From Stenomitos frigidus ULC18 (GTDB lineage Bacteria; Cyanobacteriota; Cyanobacteriia; Leptolyngbyales; Leptolyngbyaceae), in NCBI RefSeq assembly GCF_003003795.1, contig NZ_PVWK01000124.1, positions 34,393-98,392 on the forward strand: DNA of 64,000 bases, given 5' to 3'. Under the pieces are notes generated by a model. That model made no database searches. It was not told where the DNA came from and saw nothing but the letters and a program-made list of their open reading frames with translations. This document shows positions 56,996 through 64,000 of this stretch, piece by piece. The number at the start of each line of letters is the position of its first letter. Positions within the stretch are counted from its first letter, which is position 1. Position numbers and translations under genes: made by a program.

Positions 56996-57517
56996 TTACG
57001 CCCATTCCCCTTGTTCGGAGTCAAAGGCTGGCTCTAAGTCTTGAAGGTGGGTTTCGACTAGTTGATCGATCGCCAGATTCTCTGGCAGAACGCCCGCTGA
57101 GATTAAATCATCAGTGAGACGCTTTGCTACTTGATCGTGTCGATCGAACAACATGAGCAATCCCTGTGCTTCCAGGTCGTCAATGGTCTGTTTGACTACA
57201 GTTAATGGCTCTGCTGGAGGCAACTCTGATAGGGAGGTTTGATCAGCTTGATTTTGATCAGCTTGATTTTGATCAGCTTGATTTTGATCAGCTTGATTTT
57301 GATCAGCTTGATTTTGATCAGCTTGATTTTGATCAGCTTGATTTTGATCAGCTTGATTTTGATCAGCTTGATTTTGAGCACGATGTTCTAAGCTCACCTT
57401 ACTGGCGATCGCGTGCAGCGACTGTTTGTGTGCCGCTACCGTGACCTTTCCGCTGCGCGTAGGCACTGTTGGTTCAACAACCCGTACAGCACTAGCATCA
57501 GAAAACGAGAACTGCAT
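56996..57517 (-). CDS. Unknown protein with nine QADQN pentapeptide repeats
   Basis: The 173-residue protein has a 48-residue N-terminal part, nine tandem QADQN repeats and a 75-residue acidic helical C-terminal part (VVKQTIDDLEAQGLLMLFDRHDQVAKRLTDDL). The repeats come from a perfect 15-base minisatellite, so the spacer length will vary between strains without breaking the frame. No signal peptide or membrane segment is visible. The family is unknown to me. The opposite strand is also open across the repeat (FDQLD units), but without a start context, so the minus-strand reading is preferred. Confidence 0.7.
   Translation of the reverse strand: MQFSFSDASAVRVVEPTVPTRSGKVTVAAHKQSLHAIASKVSLEHRAQNQADQNQADQNQADQNQADQNQADQNQADQNQADQNQADQNQADQTSLSELPPAEPLTVVKQTIDDLEAQGLLMLFDRHDQVAKRLTDDLISAGVLPENLAIDQLVETHLQDLEPAFDSEQGEWA
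57241..57375. repeat. 15-bp minisatellite, nine perfect units
   Basis: GATCAGCTTGATTTT repeats nine times without a mismatch, then degenerates into GAGCACG. Perfect identity means recent expansion or ongoing homogenisation. Confidence 0.97.
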
Positions 57518-57561
57518 GGCATACCCTCATGAGACTGGCTAGAAGAACATTGTCCGCCTGC

Positions 57562-57723
57562 TTAAGGTGACTGCTGACCGAATGGACGCACGATCGCATT
57601 GATATAGACGGCGTTGATACAGAAGGTGAAGAAGTAACGCACGCCATACACTTGCAGGCGGCCATGAAGTGGAATCGCAGTGAGTACGACGATAGGAAGA
57701 CCTGTCATTGAGAAGACGACCAT
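57562..57723 (-). CDS. Possible 53-residue membrane protein
   Basis: ATG 57723 to TAA 57562 reads MVVFSMTGLPIVVLTAIPLHG..VYGVRYFFTFCINAVYINAIVRPFG, with two hydrophobic stretches. No ribosome-binding site is visible, and I do not know a relative, so it may be chance. Confidence 0.3.
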   Translation of the reverse strand: MVVFSMTGLPIVVLTAIPLHGRLQVYGVRYFFTFCINAVYINAIVRPFGQQSP

Positions 57724-57827
57724 TGGGGGCTAGGGTTTAGCACAATGACTGAAGACTGGCACGATCAATCGCTGCAATCGTACCAGTTGGGGTGATCTTC
57801 CTATCGGACGGACTCACGTGAGAGCGC

Positions 57828-58208
57828 TTAACAAAAGGGAGAAACATCCTCGCCACAGACATCTGCTAAGTAGCAGAGGGCGCGGAAGCGGAGTGCAACC
57901 AATTCATCATAGAAAGGGTTGAGTTTACAGAGCGGTGGAATTGCAAGCAGTGTGCGACCAAAAAGCTGCACCGTACGCTCAAAGGGGCATTGAGCCGGGA
58001 TGATAACACAGAGCGATCGTGCTGTTTTGCGATCGCCCAGTTCAATGTTTGCCAACCACTGACGAATCGGTTGCAGTGGTGCGAAACGCATCGGTGCTTC
58101 TGGGTAACTGCCCGTAGAGGAACGTAACGCTGGCTCGGAAGCAACTTCCATGCCGCGATCGTCTTGAGAGTAGTGAGTCGTTAAGCGAGCGATTGAAAAC
58201 AGAGTCAT
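57828..58208 (-). CDS. Mo-nitro_C domain protein (misnamed nitrogenase-related family)
   Basis: The 126-residue protein matches the family annotated as Mo-dependent nitrogenase C-terminal domain: LQPIRQWLANIELGD, LCVIIPAQCPFERTVQLFG, IPPLCKLNPFYDELVALRFRALCYLAD and the ending CGEDVSPFC. Several conserved Cys occur. No nitrogenase gene is nearby, and the family is widespread in non-fixing cyanobacteria, so the name should not be taken as function. The start at 58208 has GAGG very close (one-base gap), and inner ATGs are possible. Confidence 0.85.
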   Translation of the reverse strand: MTLFSIARLTTHYSQDDRGMEVASEPALRSSTGSYPEAPMRFAPLQPIRQWLANIELGDRKTARSLCVIIPAQCPFERTVQLFGRTLLAIPPLCKLNPFYDELVALRFRALCYLADVCGEDVSPFC

Positions 58209-58334
58209 GCCTCATTTACGTTGAATAGAACATCAAGGCAACACAGGAAACAAGCACATCAAGCGAACTTAGGCGCATCCTGTTAAGGTTGAGGACGCTT
58301 CCAGTTGCGGACTTGTTGCATGGCTGAGTCTTGG

Positions 58335-58361
58335 AGAAAGCGCCTGGAACAGGCGCTTTTA
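58335..58361 (-). terminator. Rho-independent terminator after the 28-residue gene
   Basis: AAAGCGCCTG (58337-58346) and CAGGCGCTTT (58350-58359) form a tight stem with a three-base loop and T/A tracts on both sides. It lies 38 bases past the TAA at 58397 on the minus strand. Confidence 0.75.
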
Positions 58362-58396
58362 CTCAGTCCTAATCTCTCCTGCCGCCATTGCTTCAT

Positions 58397-58483
58397 TTAG
58401 CGCTCACCCGCCAGGTATGCCCAGGTACCGAGTGTGGACGCTAAGAGCCAGCCAGTCAGTAGAATCGTTGTTAAAAGCAACAT
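58397..58483 (-). CDS. 28-residue single-helix membrane peptide
   Basis: ATG 58483 to TAA 58397 encodes MLLLTTILLTGWLLASTLGT plus WAYLAGER. GGAGG at 58489-58493 lies five bases upstream, a strong ribosome-binding site. One transmembrane helix fills almost the whole chain, ending in a charged GER. A terminator follows. The size and shape resemble small photosystem, cytochrome b6f or NDH subunits, but the sequence matches none I recall (not PetN, PetL, PsbM, PsaM). A high-light-type direct repeat lies about 100 bases upstream. Real gene likely, function unknown. Confidence 0.65.
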   Translation of the reverse strand: MLLLTTILLTGWLLASTLGTWAYLAGER

Positions 58484-58583
58484 ATGCACCTCCATTGGTG
58501 GAACGGATCGTGGGTTTCAACCCATGCACAAGTTAACAATCAGATCAAAAGGCTGCAACATTTATTAATCGAATCAGGAAATT

Positions 58584-58601
58584 GTTACATCTTGCTACAT
58601 C
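58584..58601. promoter_or_regulatory. HLR1-like direct repeat (possible RpaB site)
   Basis: GTTACATCTTGCTACATC has two copies of a TTACAT-like word at a 10-base period, close to the HLR1 pattern (G/T)TTACA(T/A)(T/A)NN repeated. There are mismatches in both half-sites. It lies about 100 bases upstream of the 28-residue membrane gene. The remaining 58602-59044 shows no gene. Confidence 0.35.
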
Positions 58602-59044
58602 TTTCTCAGTGACACCCGTAAAGCGCCTTGGCTACGTAAGAATGCCTCTAACAAAGAGGAGGGATAGGATCTGTTCGCAAGCCATGAGACGAATGGCAGC
58701 TAGAGAACTATGAGAACAGTCGGGTCGCAGCACTGTAATCTGAGGCATCAAAAGACCCCGCTCGGCTTGCAGGCTGCAACATTAGTAGAACTAGCCTTAT
58801 TAGTGCCATCACCCTTGTTATCCCTACGGAGTAACTGTTTCAGCCCTTATTCTGTCCTTGCCTGAAATATCCCTTACTCACAAGGAATCTCTCACTGCAG
58901 GCTTACCCGAATTAAGATAAATAGACGTGCGACTCTGCCGTCAGCGCGCTCAGAATGGATCGCACAAGGACATTGTGCTGAGAGTGTATGGCAAGTGCAG
59001 CACCGTTTGCTAGTGAAAGAGGACTGCTCAACCAGAGGATGGCG

Positions 59045-61561
59045 ATGCCGACAAAAACGCGACGCACGGTTTTGCTGATTGACGATTCCGCTGAAGATCG
59101 AGCCATGTACTGTCGCTACTTGCAGCGTGGTTCTGTTCACGACTATCAGATTTTAGAAGCGGGCTCGGCGGCAGTGGGATTAGACCTCTACCAGCATGTG
59201 CTTCCAGATCTGATCTTGCTGGACTATTCGCTGCCCGGCATGGATGGACTGGAGTTTCTCGCTTGCATGCAGCAGGAAGGGCGGCGCGTTCCAGTTTTGA
59301 TGTTGACCGGTCAGGGGAATGAGACGATCGCCGCTCAAGCGATTAAACGTGGCGCTCAAGACTATCTGATCAAAGGGCACCTGACCGCTGATGGACTTTG
59401 TAAAGCGCTTGATTATGCGATCGAGCAGTGGCAACTCCAACAACGGCTTCAGCAGCAGCAACAGCAGCAAATACTCAACGCGATCGCTCTACGCATTCGC
59501 CAATCGCTGACGCTGCACACGATTCTTGACACCAGTGTTGCAGCGGTTCAGCAATTTCTGAAAGCCGATCGAGTTGTGATTTATCAATTTGCATCCGATA
59601 TGAGTGGTCAAATTGTGGCAGAAGCCGTGTTGCCACAATGGCTGGTTAGCCTCAATGTCCAGATTGAAGATACCTGTTTCCGCGAGCTTTTGGGCGACTA
59701 TCGGCTGGGCAGGACGCAGGCGATCGACAACATTTACGATGCTGGTTTGACCGACTGTCACATTCAATTATTGGAGCGGTTTCAGGTCAAAGCCAATCTG
59801 GTGGTACCGCTGCTGATCACTGATCAAAACTCAGCGTCTGCCTTGCCTCAACTGTGGGGCTTGCTGGTCGTCCATCAATGCTCTGCTACTCGTCAGTGGC
59901 AACCGTTTGAGACTGACCTATTGAATCAAGTGGCAGTGCAGATCGCGATCGCGATTCAGCATGCAGAGCTGTATCGCCAGTTGCAGCATGAGTTGGCTGA
60001 ACGCCGTCGTACCGAAGCCACATTGCAACAGCTTAATCAGGAGTTAGAGACGAGGGTACAGGAGCGCACAGCTAAATTACAAGCTAGTGAAGCTAGTTTA
60101 CGAGAGGCACAGCGAATCGCGCATTTAGGCAACTGGGAACTTGATTTGGCGACCCAGGACATTATCTGGTCAGAGGAACTGTTTCGGCTTTTTGGACTCG
60201 ATGTTAACCAGGGTGAACCAGACTACGCCGAGCATTTACAAAGCTTCGCTCCTGAGTCTCGCCACAAATTGGAACGCGCAGTTCAGCAGGTAGTGATACT
60301 GGGCAGCCCCTATGACCTAGAGTTGCAATTCTCGCGTGCAGATGGCTCAGTCGGGTGGGTCTTTGTTCGAGGGGAGGCTGTGCGCAATCATCATGGCGAA
60401 GTTGTGAAGTTGCTGGGCACAGCCTTGGATATCACCGATCGGAAGCAAACCGAAGCTCAACTGCGGCATCTGTCCGATCGCCTGACGCTGGCAGTCAAGT
60501 CTGGCGCGATAGCGATCTGGGATTGGAACGTTACAGAAAACATCCTTACCTGGGATGACCGGATGTATGAACTGTATGGCATTACGCCCAACCAGTTCAC
60601 CAGCGTCTATGACGCCTGGGCGAGCAGCTTACATCTAGACGATCGCCCTTATGCTGAAGCGGCAATTCAACAAGCTTTGGCAGGAGAAAAAGACTACGAT
60701 CCTGAGTTTCGGGTCGTTCATCCCAATGGCACCATCCGGTTCATCAAAGCCTACGCACTGGTGGAGCGTGACGAACAGGGTGAGCTAAAGCAGATGATTG
60801 GCATTAACTATGACATTACCGATCGCAAACAATCAGAACAAGCCTTACAGCAACTGGCGCTTGATCTCCAGCGATCGAACCAGGAACTAGAACAATTTGC
60901 CTACGTTGCCTCCCACGATTTGCAAGAACCGCTGCGTGCGATTACCAGCTATACACAACTGTTTGCCAAGCGCTATCAAGGGCAAATTGATGCCAAAGCT
61001 GACAAATACATCGATTACGTGGTGGATGGGGCCGCCCGGATGCAGCAGCTCATTCAAGATCTGCTCGCTTACTCACGGGTCGGCAGATATGAGTTAAAGC
61101 AGCAACCCACTGACTGCACCGTCGTCCTTGAGCAAGTGAGGAAAGATTTACAGGTAGCGATCGCTGAAAGCCAGGCCGAGATTATCGTTGATCCATTACC
61201 CACTATCTTTGCCGATACTGCTCAAGTAGCGCAGGTGTTTGAAAACCTGATTGGCAATGCGCTCAAATACCGTGGGCAAGCACCACTTGTTGTCAGCGTT
61301 TCTGCAAGACAGCAGGTGGCAGAATGGGTGTTCTCCATCCAAGACAACGGCATTGGCATCGAACCCCAGTACGCGGAGCGCATCTTTGAGATTTTCCAAC
61401 GTCTCCACACGCGCCGCGAATATGACGGTACAGGCTTAGGCTTAGCCATTTGTAAAAAGATTATTGAGCGTCACCACGGACGCATTTGGGTGGAATCGCA
61501 GTTAAGGAATGGAGCCACGTTCTGGTTTACTTTGCCAGTACTGCCCAATGACAGATACTAG
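59045..61561 (+). CDS. Hybrid sensor histidine kinase REC-GAF-PAS-PAS-HK, probable cyanobacteriochrome
   Basis: The 838-residue protein starts at ATG 59045 (AGAGG six bases upstream; open to 58988). Order of domains: receiver (1-125, phospho-acceptor Asp60 in LILLDYSLPG), Gln-rich linker, GAF (about 150-312), helix, two PAS domains (about 352-465 and 474-592), HisKA with His624 (YVASHDLQEPLR), and HATPase (DNGIGIEPQ, GTGLGLAICKK). The GAF has the cyanobacteriochrome layout: DTCF (209-212) and the canonical bilin Cys238-His239 in GLTDCHIQLLERFQVKANLVVPLL, then LWGLLVVHQCSATRQWQPFE. Both Cys of the DXCF subfamily are present, so blue/green-type light sensing is plausible. It has no membrane segments. 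Confidence 0.9.
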   Translation: MPTKTRRTVLLIDDSAEDRAMYCRYLQRGSVHDYQILEAGSAAVGLDLYQHVLPDLILLDYSLPGMDGLEFLACMQQEGRRVPVLMLTGQGNETIAAQAIKRGAQDYLIKGHLTADGLCKALDYAIEQWQLQQRLQQQQQQQILNAIALRIRQSLTLHTILDTSVAAVQQFLKADRVVIYQFASDMSGQIVAEAVLPQWLVSLNVQIEDTCFRELLGDYRLGRTQAIDNIYDAGLTDCHIQLLERFQVKANLVVPLLITDQNSASALPQLWGLLVVHQCSATRQWQPFETDLLNQVAVQIAIAIQHAELYRQLQHELAERRRTEATLQQLNQELETRVQERTAKLQASEASLREAQRIAHLGNWELDLATQDIIWSEELFRLFGLDVNQGEPDYAEHLQSFAPESRHKLERAVQQVVILGSPYDLELQFSRADGSVGWVFVRGEAVRNHHGEVVKLLGTALDITDRKQTEAQLRHLSDRLTLAVKSGAIAIWDWNVTENILTWDDRMYELYGITPNQFTSVYDAWASSLHLDDRPYAEAAIQQALAGEKDYDPEFRVVHPNGTIRFIKAYALVERDEQGELKQMIGINYDITDRKQSEQALQQLALDLQRSNQELEQFAYVASHDLQEPLRAITSYTQLFAKRYQGQIDAKADKYIDYVVDGAARMQQLIQDLLAYSRVGRYELKQQPTDCTVVLEQVRKDLQVAIAESQAEIIVDPLPTIFADTAQVAQVFENLIGNALKYRGQAPLVVSVSARQQVAEWVFSIQDNGIGIEPQYAERIFEIFQRLHTRREYDGTGLGLAICKKIIERHHGRIWVESQLRNGATFWFTLPVLPNDRY

Positions 61562-61596
61562 TTTTGTTTAGAAAGAATATTATTTGATAACGCTAC

Positions 61597-62094
61597 ATGG
61601 CTTCAACCAATGTGCTTACTATATATAGGGGAAGAAGTTCAGTGTCTAATCTGCAAAACCTATCTGCCATAGAGATTTTACTGGTTGAAGATTCTCCCAG
61701 CGATGCTGAGCTGACGATCGAAACATTCAATAACAGCAAAGTGCTTAACCGCATTTATGTGGTCGAAGATGGAGTCGAAGCGTTAGACTTTCTTTCTAGA
61801 AGAGGGAGTTATGGGGATGCGCCGCGCCCCGACCTGATCTTGTTGGATCTCAATCTGCCTAAGAAAAATGGACGGGAAGTTTTCGCGGAGATTAAGTCTA
61901 GCCCTGAACTGCGAACGATTCCTGTCGTTGTCCTCACAACCTCTGCCGCTGAGGAAGATATTTTGCGGAGCTACCAACTGCACGCCAACGCTTACATCAC
62001 TAAACCCGTTGACTTTGAGCAATTTACTAAAGTTGTTAAACTGATTGCTGATTTCTGGTTTGCTGCCGTTCGCCTGCCTCCCACATCAGTTTAA
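61597..62094 (+). CDS. Rcp1-like response regulator
   Basis: The 165-residue single-domain receiver has Asp32 region ILLVEDSPSDAELT, phospho-acceptor Asp84 (LILLDLNLPKKNG), Thr in VVLTTS, and KPVDFEQF. The RRGSYGDAPRPDL loop and PKKNG are typical of Rcp1-type partners of phytochrome kinases. It begins 35 bases after the hybrid kinase stop, so they are probably a phosphorelay pair. A start inside (GTG 61642) is possible. Confidence 0.92.
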   Translation: MASTNVLTIYRGRSSVSNLQNLSAIEILLVEDSPSDAELTIETFNNSKVLNRIYVVEDGVEALDFLSRRGSYGDAPRPDLILLDLNLPKKNGREVFAEIKSSPELRTIPVVVLTTSAAEEDILRSYQLHANAYITKPVDFEQFTKVVKLIADFWFAAVRLPPTSV

Positions 62095-62114
62095 ACGCTC
62101 ACCATTTGCCCTCA

Positions 62115-63626
62115 ATGATGCGCCTCACTATTCTACTTGTTGAAGATAATTCGGCAGATGCTGACCTGTTGATCGAGAGCCTGTCAACAGACAGCTTCAG
62201 TAAAGCATGGCAATTCATACATGTAGAAAGGTTAGGTAAGGCGCTCCAATGCTTGGAACAGCAGTCAGTCGATGTCGTATTGCTCGATCTGTCCCTTCCT
62301 GATTCCCATGGGTTGGATGGCATTACTCAAATGCAAACCGTTGCGCCCTATGTACCGATCGTGGTGCTCACAGGCAGGGACGATACGGAAATGGCGATCC
62401 AAGCGGTCGCCAAAGGGGCTCAAGACTACCTGGTCAAAGGGCAAATTTCTACTCAATTACTAACGCGTGCAATTCGCTATGCGATCGAGCGAACACAGAT
62501 CTTCAAACAATTGAAAGCAAGTGAATGCCGGTTTCGCGCGGTCTTCGACCAGACCTTTCAGTTCATGGTATTGCTTTCACCGGATGGCATTGTCCTGGAG
62601 CTGAATCAGGCACTTGCCAACGTTGAGGCGTCTCGGTTGGACGCGCTGCTGCATTCTCCGATCTGGGAGACGGAACGCTGGGGCTATGCTGAACCCATCC
62701 AGCAATGGATGAAAAACGCGATTGCGGCAGCCGCGCAGGGGCAAATAGTGCGTGATGAAATCCAGGTACTTAGTACTCAAGGGGAACTGCGGTGGCTTGA
62801 CTTCTCGCTTAAACCGTTAAAAGACGAAACCAATAAGGTCGTGTTGCTGATTGCCGAAAGTCGTGATATCAGCGATCGCAAACTGATCGAAGCAAAAATG
62901 CTCCAAACGCTAGAACAACAACAAGCGCTCAACCAACTCAAGTCTGATTTTGTCGCCATGTCATCCCATGAGTTTCGGACACCCTTAACGACCATTCGGA
63001 TGGCTACCGAACTGCTGGAAAAATATAGTCATAAGCTGACTGAAGCAAAGCGCGCACAGCATTTTGAGCGCATCTATGCTGCTATTGCCTCAATGCTACA
63101 TCTTTTAGATGAAGTGTTATTGCTGGGTAAAGTTGATGCTGGTGGCTTGCATTATGAGCCTGCACCCCTTGAATTAACGACGTATTGCCACGACTTAATA
63201 GAGACCTTACAACTGACCACTAAGAGCAACCATAAAATTATCTTTCACTGCTCAGACGAACCGATTCAAGGCGAAATGGATCAGTCGTTGATTCACCACA
63301 TGCTCACTAATTTGCTTTCAAATGCGATTAAGTATTCTCCTGATCAGGGTGCTGTCTGGCTGGACGTGAACTGCCAGAGCGATTGTGTCAAGTTTCAAAT
63401 TAAAGATGAAGGCATGGGCATTCCCCTGCAAGATCAGCAGCACTTGTTTGAAACGTTTTACCGTGCGAACAATGTCGGGAAAATTCAAGGTACAGGACTA
63501 GGCTTAGCCATTGTCAAAAAATGCGTCGAGTTACACCAGGGGCAGATTCAGCTCAGCAGTGACGTAGGCATCGGCACAACGGTTACCATCATGCTGCCAA
63601 GATTCTGCGCGGCGACCTCTTCCTGA
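62115..63626 (+). CDS. Hybrid sensor histidine kinase REC-PAS-HK
   Basis: The 503-residue protein has an N-terminal receiver (ILLVEDNSADADLLIESL, Asp58 in VVLLDLSLPDSHG), a PAS domain (about 140-260, FRAVFDQTFQFMVLLSPDG), HisKA (AMSSHEFRTPLTTIRMATELL) and HATPase (NLLSNAIKYSP, DEGMGIPLQDQ, GTGLGLAIVKKC). It lacks GAF. ATG 62115 is used, with a TTG at 62106 also open. It lies 20 bases after the Rcp1-like gene, giving a three-gene kinase-regulator-kinase unit. Confidence 0.92.
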   Translation: MMRLTILLVEDNSADADLLIESLSTDSFSKAWQFIHVERLGKALQCLEQQSVDVVLLDLSLPDSHGLDGITQMQTVAPYVPIVVLTGRDDTEMAIQAVAKGAQDYLVKGQISTQLLTRAIRYAIERTQIFKQLKASECRFRAVFDQTFQFMVLLSPDGIVLELNQALANVEASRLDALLHSPIWETERWGYAEPIQQWMKNAIAAAAQGQIVRDEIQVLSTQGELRWLDFSLKPLKDETNKVVLLIAESRDISDRKLIEAKMLQTLEQQQALNQLKSDFVAMSSHEFRTPLTTIRMATELLEKYSHKLTEAKRAQHFERIYAAIASMLHLLDEVLLLGKVDAGGLHYEPAPLELTTYCHDLIETLQLTTKSNHKIIFHCSDEPIQGEMDQSLIHHMLTNLLSNAIKYSPDQGAVWLDVNCQSDCVKFQIKDEGMGIPLQDQQHLFETFYRANNVGKIQGTGLGLAIVKKCVELHQGQIQLSSDVGIGTTVTIMLPRFCAATSS

Positions 63627-64000
63627 ATGACAAGCCAGTTAAAACCAATCGAGACATCGCGACGATCGCGCGTTGCTGAAAGAGTAGCTTGCTTGCGTGG
63701 CAGCCACTGTTTTAGCTGTGCCTATTCAGACACGAGAGCAATAGCAATTTGGGTTAGGACGGGGTGCAGGGGTAGAGCTCCCTGGCTGGGGGCAACGCCC
63801 CCACACCCCTTTTGCTCCCAATGTTCTACAGACAGTCTGTGGCGACAGCTGTAAGTGACCCATCGCTGCTCTGTGGCAACAGCTATAAATTACCGATCGA
63901 TAATCGATGGACTACTGTGTATTTAAGTAGATCAGGCTTGAAAAGCTCCGGTATGTAAAGTTAGATGGAGGTATCGATTTCAACGATTTGGAGGTGCAGC
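63627..64000. other. 3' end, no gene supported
   Basis: The segment contains a G/C-rich patch (about 63755-63812, GGGGGCAACGCCCCCACACCCC) and a short imperfect direct repeat CTGTGGCGACAGCTGTAA / CTGTGGCAACAGCTATAA (63837 and 63880). A 75-codon frame there has no coding character. Confidence 0.5.

Noticed and set aside
57205..57444. 79-codon plus-strand frame with FDQLD repeats
   Set aside because: It is the complement of the minisatellite; its non-repeat flanks are short and lack a start signal.
57828..58208. Nitrogen fixation role for the Mo-nitro_C protein
   Set aside because: The family name is historical; no nif gene is nearby and the domain is common in non-fixing cyanobacteria.
1..64000. 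CRISPR arrays, insertion sequences, prophage or integrase genes
   Set aside because: No repeat-spacer series, transposase or integrase motif was seen anywhere in the window.

Overview
This is a cyanobacterial chromosome segment. It encodes both Photosystem I core proteins (psaA, psaB), psaI, the cytochrome b559 cluster psbE-psbF-psbL-psbJ with rubA and ycf48 in front, ndhC-ndhK-ndhJ, and the inducible CO2-uptake operon ndhF3-ndhD3-cupA-cupS. The HIP1 octamer GCGATCGC is scattered through most of the window, as in many cyanobacteria. The genus cannot be fixed from this sequence; a Leptolyngbya-like or other non-marine lineage is a guess.

Layout. 0-5.4 kb: citrate synthase (gltA, minus), a small unknown protein, and a large TPR-containing Ser/Thr kinase. 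5.4-9.8 kb: an accessory block made of two head-to-head operons. The minus-strand operon pairs a TRPM-type SLOG nucleotide-sensor protein with a 2TM SLATT-type membrane protein. The plus-strand operon pairs a Nudix ADP-ribose-type pyrophosphatase with a deoxyribosyltransferase/TIR-like plus macro-domain fusion. The plus-strand half is AT-rich and has no HIP1 site. 10-14.7 kb: nnr (NAD(P)HX repair), a SPOR protein, a DUF4278 protein and cysteine synthase. 14.9-23.8 kb: one 2980-residue cadherin/CSPG-repeat protein with internal 672-bp near-identical DNA repeats. 24-30 kb: the NDH-1MS CO2-uptake operon with a nested palindrome in its leader. 30.4-33.6 kb: an LCP-family cell-wall or glycan ligase facing ndhCKJ. 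34-36.6 kb: the photosystem assembly and small-subunit cluster. 36.8-41.5 kb: unknown proteins, a lipoprotein and a YjbQ protein. 41.6-46.1 kb: psaAB. 47-53 kb: an unknown secreted proline-rich protein, twin CheY-like regulators and a type II topoisomerase A subunit. 53-59 kb: a decayed hicAB toxin-antitoxin locus, a C-terminal processing protease, a COG2509-type flavoprotein, a minisatellite protein, a Mo-nitro_C protein and an apparently unlisted 28-residue membrane peptide. 59-63.6 kb: two hybrid sensor kinases around an Rcp1-like regulator; the first has a GAF domain carrying both cysteines of a DXCF cyanobacteriochrome.

How the genes work together. Most of the window is photosynthetic electron transport, carbon concentration and their assembly factors. 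The most unusual part is the 5.4-9.8 kb block, whose four proteins all belong to families that sense, bind or hydrolyse nucleotides or ADP-ribose, or form membrane effectors; I infer a conflict/defence or NAD-derived signalling role. The second focus is the likely light-sensing two-component cluster at the right end.

Limits: all assignments come from reading the translated sequence and motif recall. No database search or structure prediction was run. Several start codons were moved inward from the longest open frame because of ribosome-binding sites or family-typical N-termini; each case is stated.
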